DNA of 64,000 bases. Origin: Plasmodiophora brassicae (lineage: Eukaryota; Endomyxa: Phytomyxea; Phytomyxea; Plasmodiophorida). Made by a program: the position numbers and the translations under genes. Below are positions 44,407-53,927 of the stretch, in pieces; the first letter of the stretch is position 1; each line of letters starts with the position of its first letter. A model generated the notes under the pieces. It worked only from the letters and a program-made list of their open reading frames with translations, was not told where the DNA came from and did no database searches. The stretch lies in assembly GCA_036867785.1 (NCBI GenBank), contig CP145425.1, positions 62,001 through 126,000 on the forward strand, in the 5' to 3' direction.

Positions 44407-44770
44407 GGGCTTGACGGGGGCCGATCGGTTCACCGGCCCATCATATAGACGGGTGGGCGTACGGCAGCGCTCCCGAGTCGGACTGTGGGGACAACAGCGG
44501 CTGCTGTTACATGCGACTCGACACGTCCCGTGAGCGACGAAAAATGGGGCCACCCCACACACACACGCACAATACACACACACACGCCACGTCGTCCAAC
44601 CCGGATTTTGCCGACACCAAAAACGACGGTTCGCAAACCGGTTCCACTGGACCTACCCAGTAAACCGGTTCGAACCGGTTTGCTCGAACGTCGGCTCACG
44701 GTTGCTGGCTGGAAACCAAACCGCTCCCCGGTACCTCCATACTACGCGGTGATTCAAGGAACCGATGTCT
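44407..44770. other. Intergenic with CA microsatellite and AACCGGTT palindromes
   Basis: 364 bp. Contains CA runs (44551-44587) and several copies of AACCGGTT, including a near-perfect palindrome AACCGGTTCGAACCGGTT at 44663-44680. No gene seen. It should hold the LRRC49 promoter. Confidence 0.5.
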
Positions 44771-45784
44771 TTATTCGTCGACAGTCAGTCTCCACAGGCG
44801 GATCCGTTTGTCGTAGAAGGAGCAGGACGCGATGAGGTCGGGGGTGGTCGGGTCCCTGCACCAGTCGCACCCGTAGGCGATGCTGTCGTCCCGTTCGCGC
44901 AGGCTGGCAACTGGGCGAATGCGGGCGCCGGTTGCGGAGACGACGGCGAATCCGTTGTGCATGTTCGCGCACAGGAGCAGGTCCCTGAACTCGTCGATGT
45001 CATACGACGGGTGCCATTTCAGGCACCAGACACCGCCGCCGGCTTCGTATGACGCCATCGGCCCCTTCATGCTGCGCGTATCCCACAACCGGACCGTTTC
45101 GTCGTACGACCCGCTGGCGAGCACGTTCGGCCGGCATGGGTGGCTGGCGAGGCTCGTGACGCCCATGGTGTGCCCCGTACAGTGCAGGACGCAGTCAGGG
45201 GCGCGGACGTCCCACGAGCGCAACGAACAGTCGTCCGCCCCTGAATAGACAACACACTCGTCATGCTTGTCGAAAGCGCACGTCCACGCTTCCAGGTCAT
45301 GGGCACGCCACTGTCGCTGCTCGGCCAGGGTGGGCCAATCGAGTACCGATACGCAGCCGGAACTGGACGCGCAAGCAAGGCGATCCCGGCGGATGTCAAC
45401 GGAGGTCGCCATCGCATCGGAACAGATCCGGGCCGACCCTCTCCGCGTGGCATTGTTCCTCGAGTAGACGTGGACGTGACCGTCGGTGGCAGCCTCGACA
45501 ATGGACTGGCCGTCGGGCGACCACGCCAGGTCGAAGACGGCGGACGACGATGCCCTCCAGACGCGCGACAGTTCGACGGGTCCGGCGTCGTCGTCTTCGG
45601 ACGACGTGTGGAATGCGAACCGATAGGTGCCGCCATGGCGAGTGCCGTCCTTCTCTAGCTCGTACGTCCCACACGCCAACACGGACACGGGGTCCCCCTC
45701 ATCCCAGGGCGCGAACGCGATCACGTCCGTACACAGATCCGCGTCGATCTGCACCAGCGGCAACGCGTTGCTGGCAATCGGCAT
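44771..45784 (-). CDS. DPH7: Diphthine methyl ester hydrolase DPH7 (WDR85)
   Basis: Single exon, 337 residues. WD40 blades include VFDLAWSPDGQSIVEAATDGHVHVY, CVVYSGADDCSLRSWDVR, NVLASGSYDETVRLWDTR and LIASCSFYDKRIRLW. The diagnostic DPH7 features are the GGGVWCLKWHP turn, the CANMHNGF strand and YGCDW before the last blade, where SCSFYD is the family signature. DPH7 demethylates diphthine methyl ester in the diphthamide pathway that modifies elongation factor 2. Start at 45784 because the ATG precedes the first hydrophobic strand; upstream frame has no support. Shares a 262-bp divergent promoter with RPB9. Confidence 0.9.
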   Translation of the reverse strand: MPIASNALPLVQIDADLCTDVIAFAPWDEGDPVSVLACGTYELEKDGTRHGGTYRFAFHTSSEDDDAGPVELSRVWRASSSAVFDLAWSPDGQSIVEAATDGHVHVYSRNNATRRGSARICSDAMATSVDIRRDRLACASSSGCVSVLDWPTLAEQRQWRAHDLEAWTCAFDKHDECVVYSGADDCSLRSWDVRAPDCVLHCTGHTMGVTSLASHPCRPNVLASGSYDETVRLWDTRSMKGPMASYEAGGGVWCLKWHPSYDIDEFRDLLLCANMHNGFAVVSATGARIRPVASLRERDDSIAYGCDWCRDPTTPDLIASCSFYDKRIRLWRLTVDE

Positions 45785-46046
45785 CGCGCTATTTCTGTTC
45801 TTGCCTGTTCCGTCCCGCGTGGGCGGCACCCGAGTCGATCGGCGACGGGTCGACCGCACTGGCTGCTGGTGGAGCCGATGCACCGACTGCGAACCGGAGC
45901 AGTGACACTAACGCTGGCAAGGATAGGCTTGTACCACTGCGTTTCCAGTCGACACCGAGGCCTTGCGTGCTGCGTGAACAGGACAGATTGTCCGCCGCGG
46001 ACTTCGTCGCGGTGTCGCACACCACCAGACGGCATCGTGGTCGTCC

Positions 46047-46511
46047 ATGAACTTCTGTGCGGAATGGTCTGGGCCGCGTCAGGTGACGGATGGCGCCCGC
46101 ACGCTGACGGGTGCACGTGTGTGTAGTAATAACCTATTGTATCCGTACGAGAACCGGCGCGAGCGCCAGCTGCAGTACCGATGCAAGCACTGCCAGCACC
46201 TGGAGACGGCGTCGACGAGCTGTGTGTACTCGAACCATATCGCGACAAAGAACGCAAGGTTAGGGAATCGCGCTGGCATCGCGGATCGGCAAGTGACGTC
46301 TGACCCGCGTTCACTGTTCCTGTACAGTGTTACTGTCAATCGCGACGTTGTTCAGGATCCGACCCTCCCGCGCCTGACGGATGTATCGTGCCCGTTCTGC
46401 GCCTACACCGAAGCGGTGTACATGACCGCCGGTACGGGCCGCGATGACGCCATGAAGCTCATCCTCGTGTGCTGCAATCGGGACTGCGGCCGGGCGTACA
46501 CCCAGTATTAG
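46047..46511 (+). CDS. RPB9: RNA polymerase II subunit RPB9
   Basis: Three exons: 46047..46066, 46127..46258, 46328..46511 (introns 60 and 69 nt), 111 residues. The first exon is only 20 nt. Splicing assembles the first zinc ribbon FCAECNNLLYP...YRCKHC, the linker SVTVNRDVVQDPTLPRL, and the C-terminal ribbon CPFC...CCNRDCG. The conserved linker DPTLPR is hallmark RPB9. The C-terminal ribbon ends AYTQY. The 69-nt second intron is a multiple of three without a stop, so the unspliced message would insert 23 residues between the ribbons. Confidence 0.93.
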   Translation: MNFCAEWSGPRQVTDGARTLTGARVCSNNLLYPYENRRERQLQYRCKHCQHLETASTSCVYSNHIATKNARLGNRAGIADRQVTSDPRSLFLYSVTVNRDVVQDPTLPRLTDVSCPFCAYTEAVYMTAGTGRDDAMKLILVCCNRDCGRAYTQY

Positions 46512-47119
46512 TCATGTCGTGTGCAATATATGCTGCTGCACAGCATTGCCCCAATGCGTCCGCGGGTCAGCTGGTTGATCAGGCGCCCGCAGCACCTCGA
46601 ACCTTGTGCATTAAGAACATGCAACGGGGACACCGCGCATTGGCAACGATTTCAGCCGGCATCCAGGGCACCGGCGGCGCCCAGCGGTTTTACCTGCTTC
46701 GAGTTCACGACTGCGCATGACATCGCGCCCCACATCGGGCGCTTCCGAAGGCAGCGAACGTTGGCCGAGACATGGGCAATTCGCGTGTCCACGCGTCGAA
46801 ACGTTTCCCAGCGGTCACGAGCTGGCGAAACCGCCCACCCGAGATGTCAACGCGTCGTAACAGACACCGGGCCAACGGAATCGGTTGCCGTCAAGCGCAC
46901 TCGTCCAACGTTGTCGACAGCGGAAACGGTGCGCATTGTGGCTACCTTCGCTTCGCACAACTGGATACGGCGAGTGCTCCCACAGCGATTGTGGCATCGC
47001 GCGGCAACTAGATTCTAGCATTGACGACGTCAGCGCGGAGCATGCTCAATGAGGAGCTCGGTCAAGAAACAGGTCCAGGGGAACCGCACTGCCAATCGAC
47101 GGTGCGAGAACTGTGTTCA
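46512..47119. other. Convergent intergenic region, no gene seen
   Basis: 608 bp between 3' ends of RPB9 and the isoprenoid-synthase-like gene. A 165-codon plus-strand frame at 46521-47018 is open but its composition (many Arg, His, Thr; no hydrophobic core) looks non-coding. Confidence 0.5.
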
Positions 47120-48599
47120 TCAGGCGCGTTCATGACGAGCCCGGTACAGGCGGGCCACCGCATGCAAAGGCAACGCCGCGGTGGCATTGATCCGAGCCAG
47201 GAACTCTGGCGAGAACTTGTCCTGGTTCACGCTAACGCCTTCGACGAACTTGTAGGCGGTGAACGCCATCATCCAGGCAACCAGGCGTCGTCGTTTCCTG
47301 GTCGCATGAGACGTGTGCCGCCCTTTGATGTGAAGCGTGTTGGTGAAAGTTGCCTGCAGGTAACTGTAAAACTGCCCTGCAATACCGTCCAACTTGCGGC
47401 CGCTGGCGTGCACCATGTTGAGCGGCGTGTACTGCCCGTCGCGCAGATCGTCGTCGATGCCCGTCAGGTCGTTCAGTAGCTGGGCGACCGTCCCGAAATG
47501 CGCCGCGAAACTCGCCTCGTTGTCGTGGACGTTGCCCAGCGTTAGGTAGGCATCGCACAGGGCCGACAAGGCGCCTTTCCGCATGGTGACCTCCCATACG
47601 GCCCGGAAACCAGGCACAGGCGCGCCGTGACGCGGCCCGCCGAATTGCACCTGGGAATCCTTCTGCGCCTGCAACAGCTCGCCCATCACTCGGTACGTGA
47701 CCGGGAACCGTGCACGCGGCCAGTCCTGTTCTATCAGGCGGAACATGCGCCAGACCTACAGATGAAGCGCAACGTTCAGGGGAGGGAAAACGGCTCCGGT
47801 GAATGTGGTCGCGTACGTCCACTTCGTAGTCGAAGATTGGCGTCGAGTCGCCTTGCGATACCTGCCTGGCGAAACGCTGCAGGAAGGATTTCCGCTGCGA
47901 CGCTGGCAGCGCCGTGCTGTCCACGATGTCGTCGGTCAGCGGGTACAGCAGGCTGAAGGCGGCAACGGAGCGGGTGACGCGCATTGGGACCCCGGCCAGC
48001 GCCTGCATCCACAACATGGACCTCGCGTTCATGCCCGCACGACGCAGGTCGCTAGCCGACATGGTCGGGACGAGCGCCTTGGCGATCCTGTTGAACTCTT
48101 CCGTCTTCTGCGTCATCTCGACGCCCAGGTCCATCGCGACGGGTTCGCGACGGGCGCGACGCTGGCTGCGGGATGCAGGAGCCGGCGCCGGGCGCGTGAA
48201 CAGCGTCGTCAGAACTGGGCGGATCGCCTCCCACGCTTCGTTTCCGCTCCTGTTGCTCGCGGAACCGGATTGGACGGCAATGTTAATCTTCGCCATGACG
48301 GCGTCTTGGTCTGACGGCGACAGATGGCTCTGCGTCCAGGGCAGGTGCTGGCCAGGTACGACCCCGCCCGAGCAGTAATCACCGGACGGCTCGAGCAGCG
48401 GGATGGCCACGATGCCACGATCCCCGAGCATCCTGGTCGGCGACGTGAACGTTGACCGCAAATCGTGCCCCTGCGGCGCTGACGAAAGGTAGGCGGGCGG
48501 CCCCCACACAACGTCGGCAGCGGGGGCACCTCGCGCGCCAACCATGCAGATGCATACGATCGCGCAGACGGCCGCGCGTAACCCCATGGTCGTACCCAT
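47120..48599 (-). CDS. Secreted class-I isoprenoid-synthase-like protein
   Basis: Two exons, 48599..47817 and 47755..47120 (61-nt intron), 472 residues. Residues 1-~25 are a signal peptide (LRAAVCAIVCICMVGARG). The rest is all-helical. An aspartate-rich motif LTDDIVDS (DDxxD) lies in a helix at about residue 225, and a second acidic motif NDLTGIDDDLRDG at about residue 350; their spacing and the flanking helices (SLLYPLTDDIVDS; HFGTVAQLLNDLTGIDDD) match class-I terpenoid/squalene-phytoene synthase folds. The final ~60 residues carry a basic stretch. Related uncharacterised 'class 1 isoprenoid biosynthesis enzyme' proteins exist in bacteria. Secretion of such an enzyme is unexpected. The ATG at 48599 is preferred because the signal peptide follows it. 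Confidence 0.65.
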
Positions 48600-48828
48600 C
48601 CGCAGCACGTTCACACGGAGGCTCGCAGCGCGGTCCGGTCGCTGCTCGACTATTGCTGGAGGACGACGACGCCGTGCTGTTCCCGGGGACACGCCCAAAT
48701 GCAGCTCCTGGAGCCGCGCACCACGGCAGTTCCATAGTTGGACCAGCAGGCAGCAGCGGGTACCCTAGCCGAAGCACGCCGGACGAACGCGTACAAGTCG
48801 TCGGCAGGCTGTATTCAGCGTCAGGTGC

Positions 48829-49236
48829 CTACGCTGGGAGCGTCCTCGAGCGACGACCGGCTGGACGGACGACTGGGCGGTCCAGGTGCGGCAATAACGT
48901 CTCCGCACCGGTCGTCGCACACGTCGCTTCCGACTGGTTCTCGGCGGATGCTTCCTCGGGCGACGCGTCCGACACGACCGCCAGGCGTCGTTTGCTCTTG
49001 ATCAGAGCCATGGCGTTAGGGGCCGTCAGTGGTCCCGACAACATGGCCGGGTTCAGGTTCAGGCGCGCCTGCAGGTCGGCGATCTTCCCGCTGGGCTTCT
49101 TCATCGTCAATGACGACGACATCTCAGTCTGTTTCGGTGGCTGGGCTGTGGTGACGACCGTGGTCTGTTCTTCTGACGATGCCTCCGACTTGACAATGGC
49201 CGATACGACGAATAGAGGCCGTGTAGTGTCGGCCAT
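48829..49236 (-). CDS. Small protein with CapZIP/FAM21-like motif
   Basis: Single exon, 135 residues from the ATG at 49236. Mostly disordered and Ser/Thr/Glu-rich, except for a central motif KIADLQARLNLNPAMLSGP that resembles the short helix-plus-NP segment repeated in FAM21 (WASH complex) and CapZIP proteins. A hydrophobic LLPHLDRPVVRP segment near the end could be a capping-protein-interaction motif, but it departs from the published consensus. The C-terminus is uncertain: another frame also looks usable. Function unknown. Confidence 0.5.
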   Translation of the reverse strand: MADTTRPLFVVSAIVKSEASSEEQTTVVTTAQPPKQTEMSSSLTMKKPSGKIADLQARLNLNPAMLSGPLTAPNAMALIKSKRRLAVVSDASPEEASAENQSEATCATTGAETLLPHLDRPVVRPAGRRSRTLPA

Positions 49237-49369
49237 TGGCCAACCCACGACTGCGCAACAATGAGCGCCATGTCGGCATCCAACAAGGCTAGCAGCGTCT
49301 GCCCAAACGGGAGAGGCTTATACGCGCGCTCCCGTCGTCTGGCCGTTATATGTGTATGAAGCCGTCGCG
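49237..49369. other. Left edge of repeat-rich island
   Basis: Start of a ~5.3-kb stretch (49.24-54.54 kb) without a confident housekeeping gene, built from direct, inverted and dispersed repeats described separately below. Confidence 0.5.
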
Positions 49370-49706
49370 GATCGCCCGCGCATGCTGCCGGTCCTGCCCG
49401 ACGGCCCAGATCACGCGCTTCTCCGCAGGGACGTCGCACATGCAGGTCTTTCGGGAGGCTGAGGCTTGCCGGCCTCCATGTACCGTGCGAACGGTGCAAG
49501 AGCGTCGGCACCATCCGAAGTAGATACTCGCCGGAGATGTTCGCCTTGCAGCAGCATGCTGGCGAGCTCTCGTAACCTGCTGGCAGCTTATCAGCCCGCA
49601 AGTGTGGCTGGGCAGGCTTCGGGTCCGGTGCATGAGCACAGAGGTAGCGATATCCGTCCATGGCCGTGGGCTCGGAGCCGACCCGCGTGCGAACGCAGGC
49701 CGGCAT
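49370..49706 (-). repeat. Dispersed coding repeat, copy A
   Basis: On the minus strand this copy reads DGYRYLCAHAPDP, then AGYESSPACCCKANISGEY, then (another frame) GADALAPFARYMEAGKP and finally AVGQDR. The same blocks recur at 51150-51645. A shorter third copy of the AVGQDR end (KTCMCDPWGN, VWQDRRLRFAGDG) lies on the plus strand at 49720-49800. Sequence between copies is conserved at 70-80%, and the reading frame is not kept throughout, so I call it a repeat and not a gene. Confidence 0.7.
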
Positions 49707-49847
49707 CCTCCGCCGCCCGAAAGACGTGCATGTGCGACCCCTGGGGGAACATTGCCTGGTCAGTCTGGCAGGACCGGCGCCTGCGGTTCGCCGGTGACGG
49801 CAGCAGCACCAGACGCCATCCGCGACGGATCGACCAGACCAAAATCA

Positions 49848-50120
49848 CCCAGAGGACCCGCGAGGGTCTTAGGCCATTCTAATGTATTCACCCGTTGTTC
49901 AGGCGGCGAATAAAGGCTGGGCAACGCCCGGCGTCGATTGGGAGCGATGCCGGGTCAGCGGCGCAGTGCGTACCATCACCTTCTGCCCGTGGCGACTGGT
50001 CATCGCCGTCGACCCGACATCGCTCCCAAGCGACGCCGGGCGTCGCCTAGCATTCATTCGCCGCCTGAACAACGGGTGAATACATGAGAATTGCCTAAGA
50101 CCCTCGCGGGGTCCTCTGGG
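49848..50120. repeat. Inverted repeat, ~111-bp arms with 51-bp spacer
   Basis: Left arm 49848-49959, right arm 50011-50120, about 90% complementary by eye. Both contain CGAGGGTCTTAGGC and GTATTCACCCGTTGTTCAGG in mirrored orientation. Not coding in any obvious way. Could fold into a long hairpin. Confidence 0.9.
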
Positions 50121-50423
50121 AGGTTCTCTGCTGAAGGGACGCAGCGTGCGGATGGAGCGGTCCCGGGCACCGCGCCCGGGCGCCGCGCCGCGCTCTGCCG
50201 ATCGAGATCCGCCCGCGGGTCCCGCGTCAGATATCTCGTGTGGGAGTCGAGCGCAACGACGATCTGACTGACGACCACTGCTCCACGGACTCCGTGAAAC
50301 AGCGTGCTTCTACTATTAGGACGAGCTCCATAGATTTCTACGGGCGCCCGCTCCATCTACTCTCCAAGACAATGACATACTGCTGAGTATTGAGTCGGAG
50401 GCGGCCGACTCGACGACGCTGCC

Positions 50424-51050
50424 ATGCATCATGCCGACCTGGCAGGATCCAACCTTCCGGTTGTCCGATCGCCAGCACCGGTGAATGCACGTGCTGGGTA
50501 CGGTGATCCGGGCAACCGTTGCCAAGTGCCTGCGCGGGGTGTCGTTGTCGATTTCGGCCCAGCGCCGCTGGCCGGCCCGGTCTGCACTGATCTGCAGAAC
50601 GAGCAGGACAACCAGGCTGCCGCCGTCGCCGTCGCCGCTGCCGAAGCCGTTGTCGAGCTAGTCCGCGTCCAACATGATGGGGACCGCCGCGTCGACCTTC
50701 TGACCAGGCTGGTGCCGACCGCCCTGCTGTTGATGCTCATCTCGTTCGTCGCGGACGAGCTCGCGCCCACGCCAGGCCCGCATCGACGCCGCCGAACCGG
50801 ACCGCCATGGTCCTTCCCGCTGCCAAATACGGCGACAACGCGCAAGGTCAGCCGCCGCCCGGCCGCGGTGGCACCCTCCGTCGTAAACGCCGCTACCTCA
50901 AGCCGTTCCCCCACGCCCCTCAACCACCGGCGTGCTGCGCCGCGCCCGGGCCCACGTCCCCCTGTGACGGCGCCTCTATCCGACGCAGCACGGCGCCTAT
51001 CGCCTCGGGCACCCTGCGTGCGCGCCGAGCACCGCACCGGCACAGTGCGT
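50424..51050 (+). CDS. Hypothetical protein with one hydrophobic helix
   Basis: An open frame from an ATG at 50424. The first ~120 residues look protein-like: Ala/Val-rich helix AAAVAVAAAEAVVELVRV and a hydrophobic helix PTALLLMLISFVADEL, followed by a long Arg/Pro-rich run. Beyond ~51050 the frame runs into the dispersed repeat and is no longer credible. No family recognised; the opposite strand is also open here. Treat as tentative. Confidence 0.3.
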
Positions 51051-51149
51051 ATCATCCATCACGTGCTCATTGCGACCGGCATCGCCTGTCGCCCTACGCT
51101 GCAGCGTCAGCTGTGCCAGGTGCTGTCCAGCGTTGTTTATTCTCGAATC

Positions 51150-51645
51150 TGCCGCGCCGGCGAACCGCCCCCAACGGTCCTGCCCGACCGCCATCATGCG
51201 CTTCCCTCCAGGGTCGCATATGCCAGGGTTCAGGGCGCCCGAGGTCGCCGGCCTGCAGGTACCGTGCGAACGGTGCAAGCGGGTCGGCACCGTTCGGCTC
51301 GCCTCCGAGCCGAAGGCTCTGGACGGGTACCGGTACCTGTGCGCACACGCACCGGACCCGAGCTCGCCCAGCCGCACTTCCGGCCCGCCGACCTGCCGGA
51401 GGGCCTCGAGCGCTCGCCTGCAGCCTGCTGCAAAGCGAAGCGCTCCAGCGAGCACTGCATGTCATGGGTCGGTGAACCCCGAAGCCTTGCTCAGGAAGCC
51501 ATGACATGCAGTACTCGCTGGAGCGCTTCGCTTTGCAGCAGGCCGCAAGCGAGCGCCGGAAGTGCGGCTGAGCGAGCTGCGGGTCCGGCGCATGCACGCA
51601 CAGGTACCGGTATCCGTCCATAGCCTTCGGCTCGGAGGCGAGCCG
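51150..51645. repeat. Dispersed repeat copy B, with internal inversion
   Basis: 51293-51471 and 51500-51645 are inverted copies of the block encoding DGYRYLC.HAPDP, separated by a ~29-bp loop. 51150-51292 holds the second half of the repeat (FARYLQAGD; AVGQDRWGRFAG) on the minus strand. So on the minus strand the order is block 1, inverted block 1, block 2, whereas copy A at 49.4-49.7 kb has block 1 directly followed by block 2. The simplest reading is that a reversed copy of block 1 was inserted. Confidence 0.85.
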
Positions 51646-52772
51646 AATTGCGTTGGATCATCGGCTGCTCGATTGTCACGACACGTCGGCCTAGCTCATC
51701 AATCTTGGCCTCAAGCGCCGCAACACGAGCTGTCGAGTCGGCCTCGGGTACGTCTCCATCGGCCGGGTTTCGCTGGCAGAGGGTCGGCCGCGTCGAGCCG
51801 GGCGTACAGGTCCTGGATCATCTGACGCAGTTCAGCGTTCTCGGCTTCGAGTGCCGCGATACGTGTTCGTAGTCCGTCATCGCTGCTGTCTCCTCGTTTG
51901 TCGTCAGGTGGGACATCCTCCGCCTCGTCCACTGGGCTTTTGTTCGTTGCCTCGGCCGCGCGCATGCATCGCGGCCGACTTCTGCTTCCTCGCCTTCGAC
52001 GGCTCCAGCCACTTCGCCGCCAGTTGGGAGCCCAGTCGGATCAGCTCCGGGCCACGCGCTCAGCTCCGACCTTCTTGCCACACGCGTTCGTTGCACATGT
52101 ACCGGGGGGGGCGTCTTCGTACCCGGCCTCGGTCCGGATGTCGAGGCGGCCGACGGCGCCGTATGACGCCTGCACGCAAATTGGGTGCAACCCGACCTTG
52201 TTCGCGACCTGGAACGCGAACATGTGCGTGTCCATCGCGTAGTGCGACTTGTGACTGCTGCAGAGTGTTCCGCCAGTGGAGGCTCCCGGGCACGTTCGGC
52301 GGCTCGCGGTGGTAGTGGCATCGATGGATCTTCGACGTCAGGCTGGGCCCCCTCCTTGATCCGTGACTCGGGTGCTCCCTCGGCTTCAATCGGCTTGCCG
52401 GCGTCAAGGTCCTCGATAATGGCGTGGTCGTCTTCGACTTCCCGTACGGGCGACGACGTCAGGATGACCACCGAAGTGTCAGACTTGTCGTCGCCTTCCT
52501 GCGCACGGTCGTTCTGCCACATTGTCAGGTGACGAACCACGTGATCCAGCGGGGCATACTGCCGGAAGGGACGAGGTTCGTCGTATTCGCCCGGGCACAT
52601 TTCAAGTGCCCAACACGCGTCGCGTACCTGATTTCAGGCCTTGAACCTCGCCAGGAAGTCGGGCGGCACCGACCGCAGCTTCTCGGCGCCCGCGGCTGCA
52701 CCGGGCCTCGCGGCGTCCAAAGACGTCGGTTGGCGTCGGCCGCCGGCGGCCTTGACCGGGGGCTTCGGCATC
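51490..52772 (-). CDS. Mosaic coiled-coil gene, minus copy of the inverted duplication
   Basis: Starts at an ATG at 52772 with PKPPVKAAGGRRQPT and KLRSVPPDFLARFKA; the open frame stops soon after, so at least one intron is required. A second block reads QYAPLDHVVRHLTMWQNDRA and then SVVILTSSP. Further along lie a block with AFQVANKVGLHPICVQASYG, a coiled coil (RTRIAALEAENAELRQMIQ) and a second coiled coil (TARVAALEAKIDELGRRV) ending in the dispersed repeat. I could not define the exon boundaries, and the gene may be partly decayed. It is the mirror of the copy starting at 53928. No family recognised. Confidence 0.4.
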
Positions 52773-52816
52773 GCCCCGCCGCGCCCGACCGCCCTTGTCC
52801 CAACCTACTTGACGTA

Positions 52817-53640
52817 AGTGTATTTACACACGTTAATGCGGCGAATGCAACGAACTGGCCGTTGCGGCTGCAGCTGGATCAGTGATCCGGCGCAGGGGAC
52901 GAAGGTGAGGGCGGTGCTTGATCACGGACGCGCTCCGTGGCGGCCGCTATTTCAGGGCGGATGCCATCTCGGCGACGACGGCGCTGTGGGCTTGGGCACG
53001 TCGATGATGCAGCGCGCCGGCGATGCCGCCTCGTCATTGCCGGGCACCGTCGGTGCAGCCAGCTTTGTGACGGTATCGCCAGGCGCGTACGTCTATCCCG
53101 CCGCGGCGACGCATCTGGCGACGGCGTCCAACACGATCGTCCTCGCCAGCTGGTAGGTCGCACGGCTGGTCGCAGCTTGCCTCGCTTCCTGACGGCGTCG
53201 TTGGTGCAGGGTACGGGACGGGTGCGACGGGCGATCCGGGCGCGTGCTTTGCGTGGCCCCGCTTGGACCGGCCGGGGGCGCTGTCACGATCGGCGTCGGC
53301 GGCATCGCGTTCCTGCTCAATGTCCTGCTCGTCACGGCCGCAGGCGCGGTCGGCGCCGTTCGCCTCGGCGGGCGCTCCGCTCTGCTGCTGGTCCTGGGGG
53401 TCCACCGGATGCTCCTCGTCGTGTTGCTGCTGGTCGACACCGGGCTGGGCGGCGGCTGACGCGCTGTCGGTCTCCGCGTGCTCGATGTCGTTCATGTCGG
53501 GGCCAGCTGCGCCTCCTTCGATACACTCGACCTGCTCCTGCATGGCTCGCTCGGCCGCCAGCACGGCCGTTCGCGCCGCCTGATTGTCCGGGTCGCCCAT
53601 CAGCGGGGCCGTTGTCCAACGCGGCCCGGCCGCCGAACGA
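52817..53640. other. Loop of the inverted duplication, no confident gene
   Basis: The plus strand has a frame ending in SLPGTVGAASFVTVSPGAYV (to 53156) and the minus strand a 188-codon acidic frame starting at 53600 (GDPDNQAARTAVLAAERAMQ). Both are plausible in part; neither shows a domain, and they overlap. I leave the segment unassigned. Confidence 0.3.
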
Positions 53641-53655
53641 CGCGGGGGGGGGGGG

Positions 53656-53808
53656 GGGACTTGTAAAGTGTATTAACACGCTGAAGCGCCGAGCGCAACG
53701 AACCGGTCGTTGTGTCAGGAGCTGGATCGGCGATCCAGCTCCTGACGCAGCGACCTGGTCGTTGCGTCCGCCGCCTCAGCGTGTTTAATACACTTTACAA
53801 GTCCCCCC
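53656..53808. repeat. Near-perfect hairpin with G-run and C-run ends
   Basis: Arms 53656-53729 and 53731-53808 meet at GCTGGATCGGCGATCCAGC, a palindrome with a single-base centre. The outer ends are a G run (13+) and a C run. Each arm contains the motif GTGTATTAACACGCTGA or its complement. Two more copies of that motif lie at ~52814-52862 and 53812-53873. Confidence 0.9.
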
Positions 53809-53927
53809 CTGCAACGACCAGCTCGTTGCACTCGTCGCGTCAGCGTGTTAAATACACTTAACAAGTCCCCCCCTGTAATCCCTACGTCAAGTAGGTCGGG
53901 ACAAGGGCGGTCGGGCGCGGCGGGGCG

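Noticed and set aside
42739-44448. 569-codon plus-strand ORF
   Set aside because: Antisense shadow of LRRC49; periodic because the LRR is periodic, but no family features.
46521-47018. 165-codon plus-strand ORF downstream of RPB9
   Set aside because: No hydrophobic core or motif; likely chance opening in convergent intergenic DNA.
50429-51055. 208-codon minus-strand ORF
   Set aside because: Ser/Arg/Thr-rich low complexity, overlaps a slightly more protein-like plus frame; neither proven.
53034-53600. 188-codon acidic minus-strand ORF in the duplication loop
   Set aside because: Starts plausibly but its last third is Arg-rich shadow sequence; no domain and a competing plus frame. Left unassigned.
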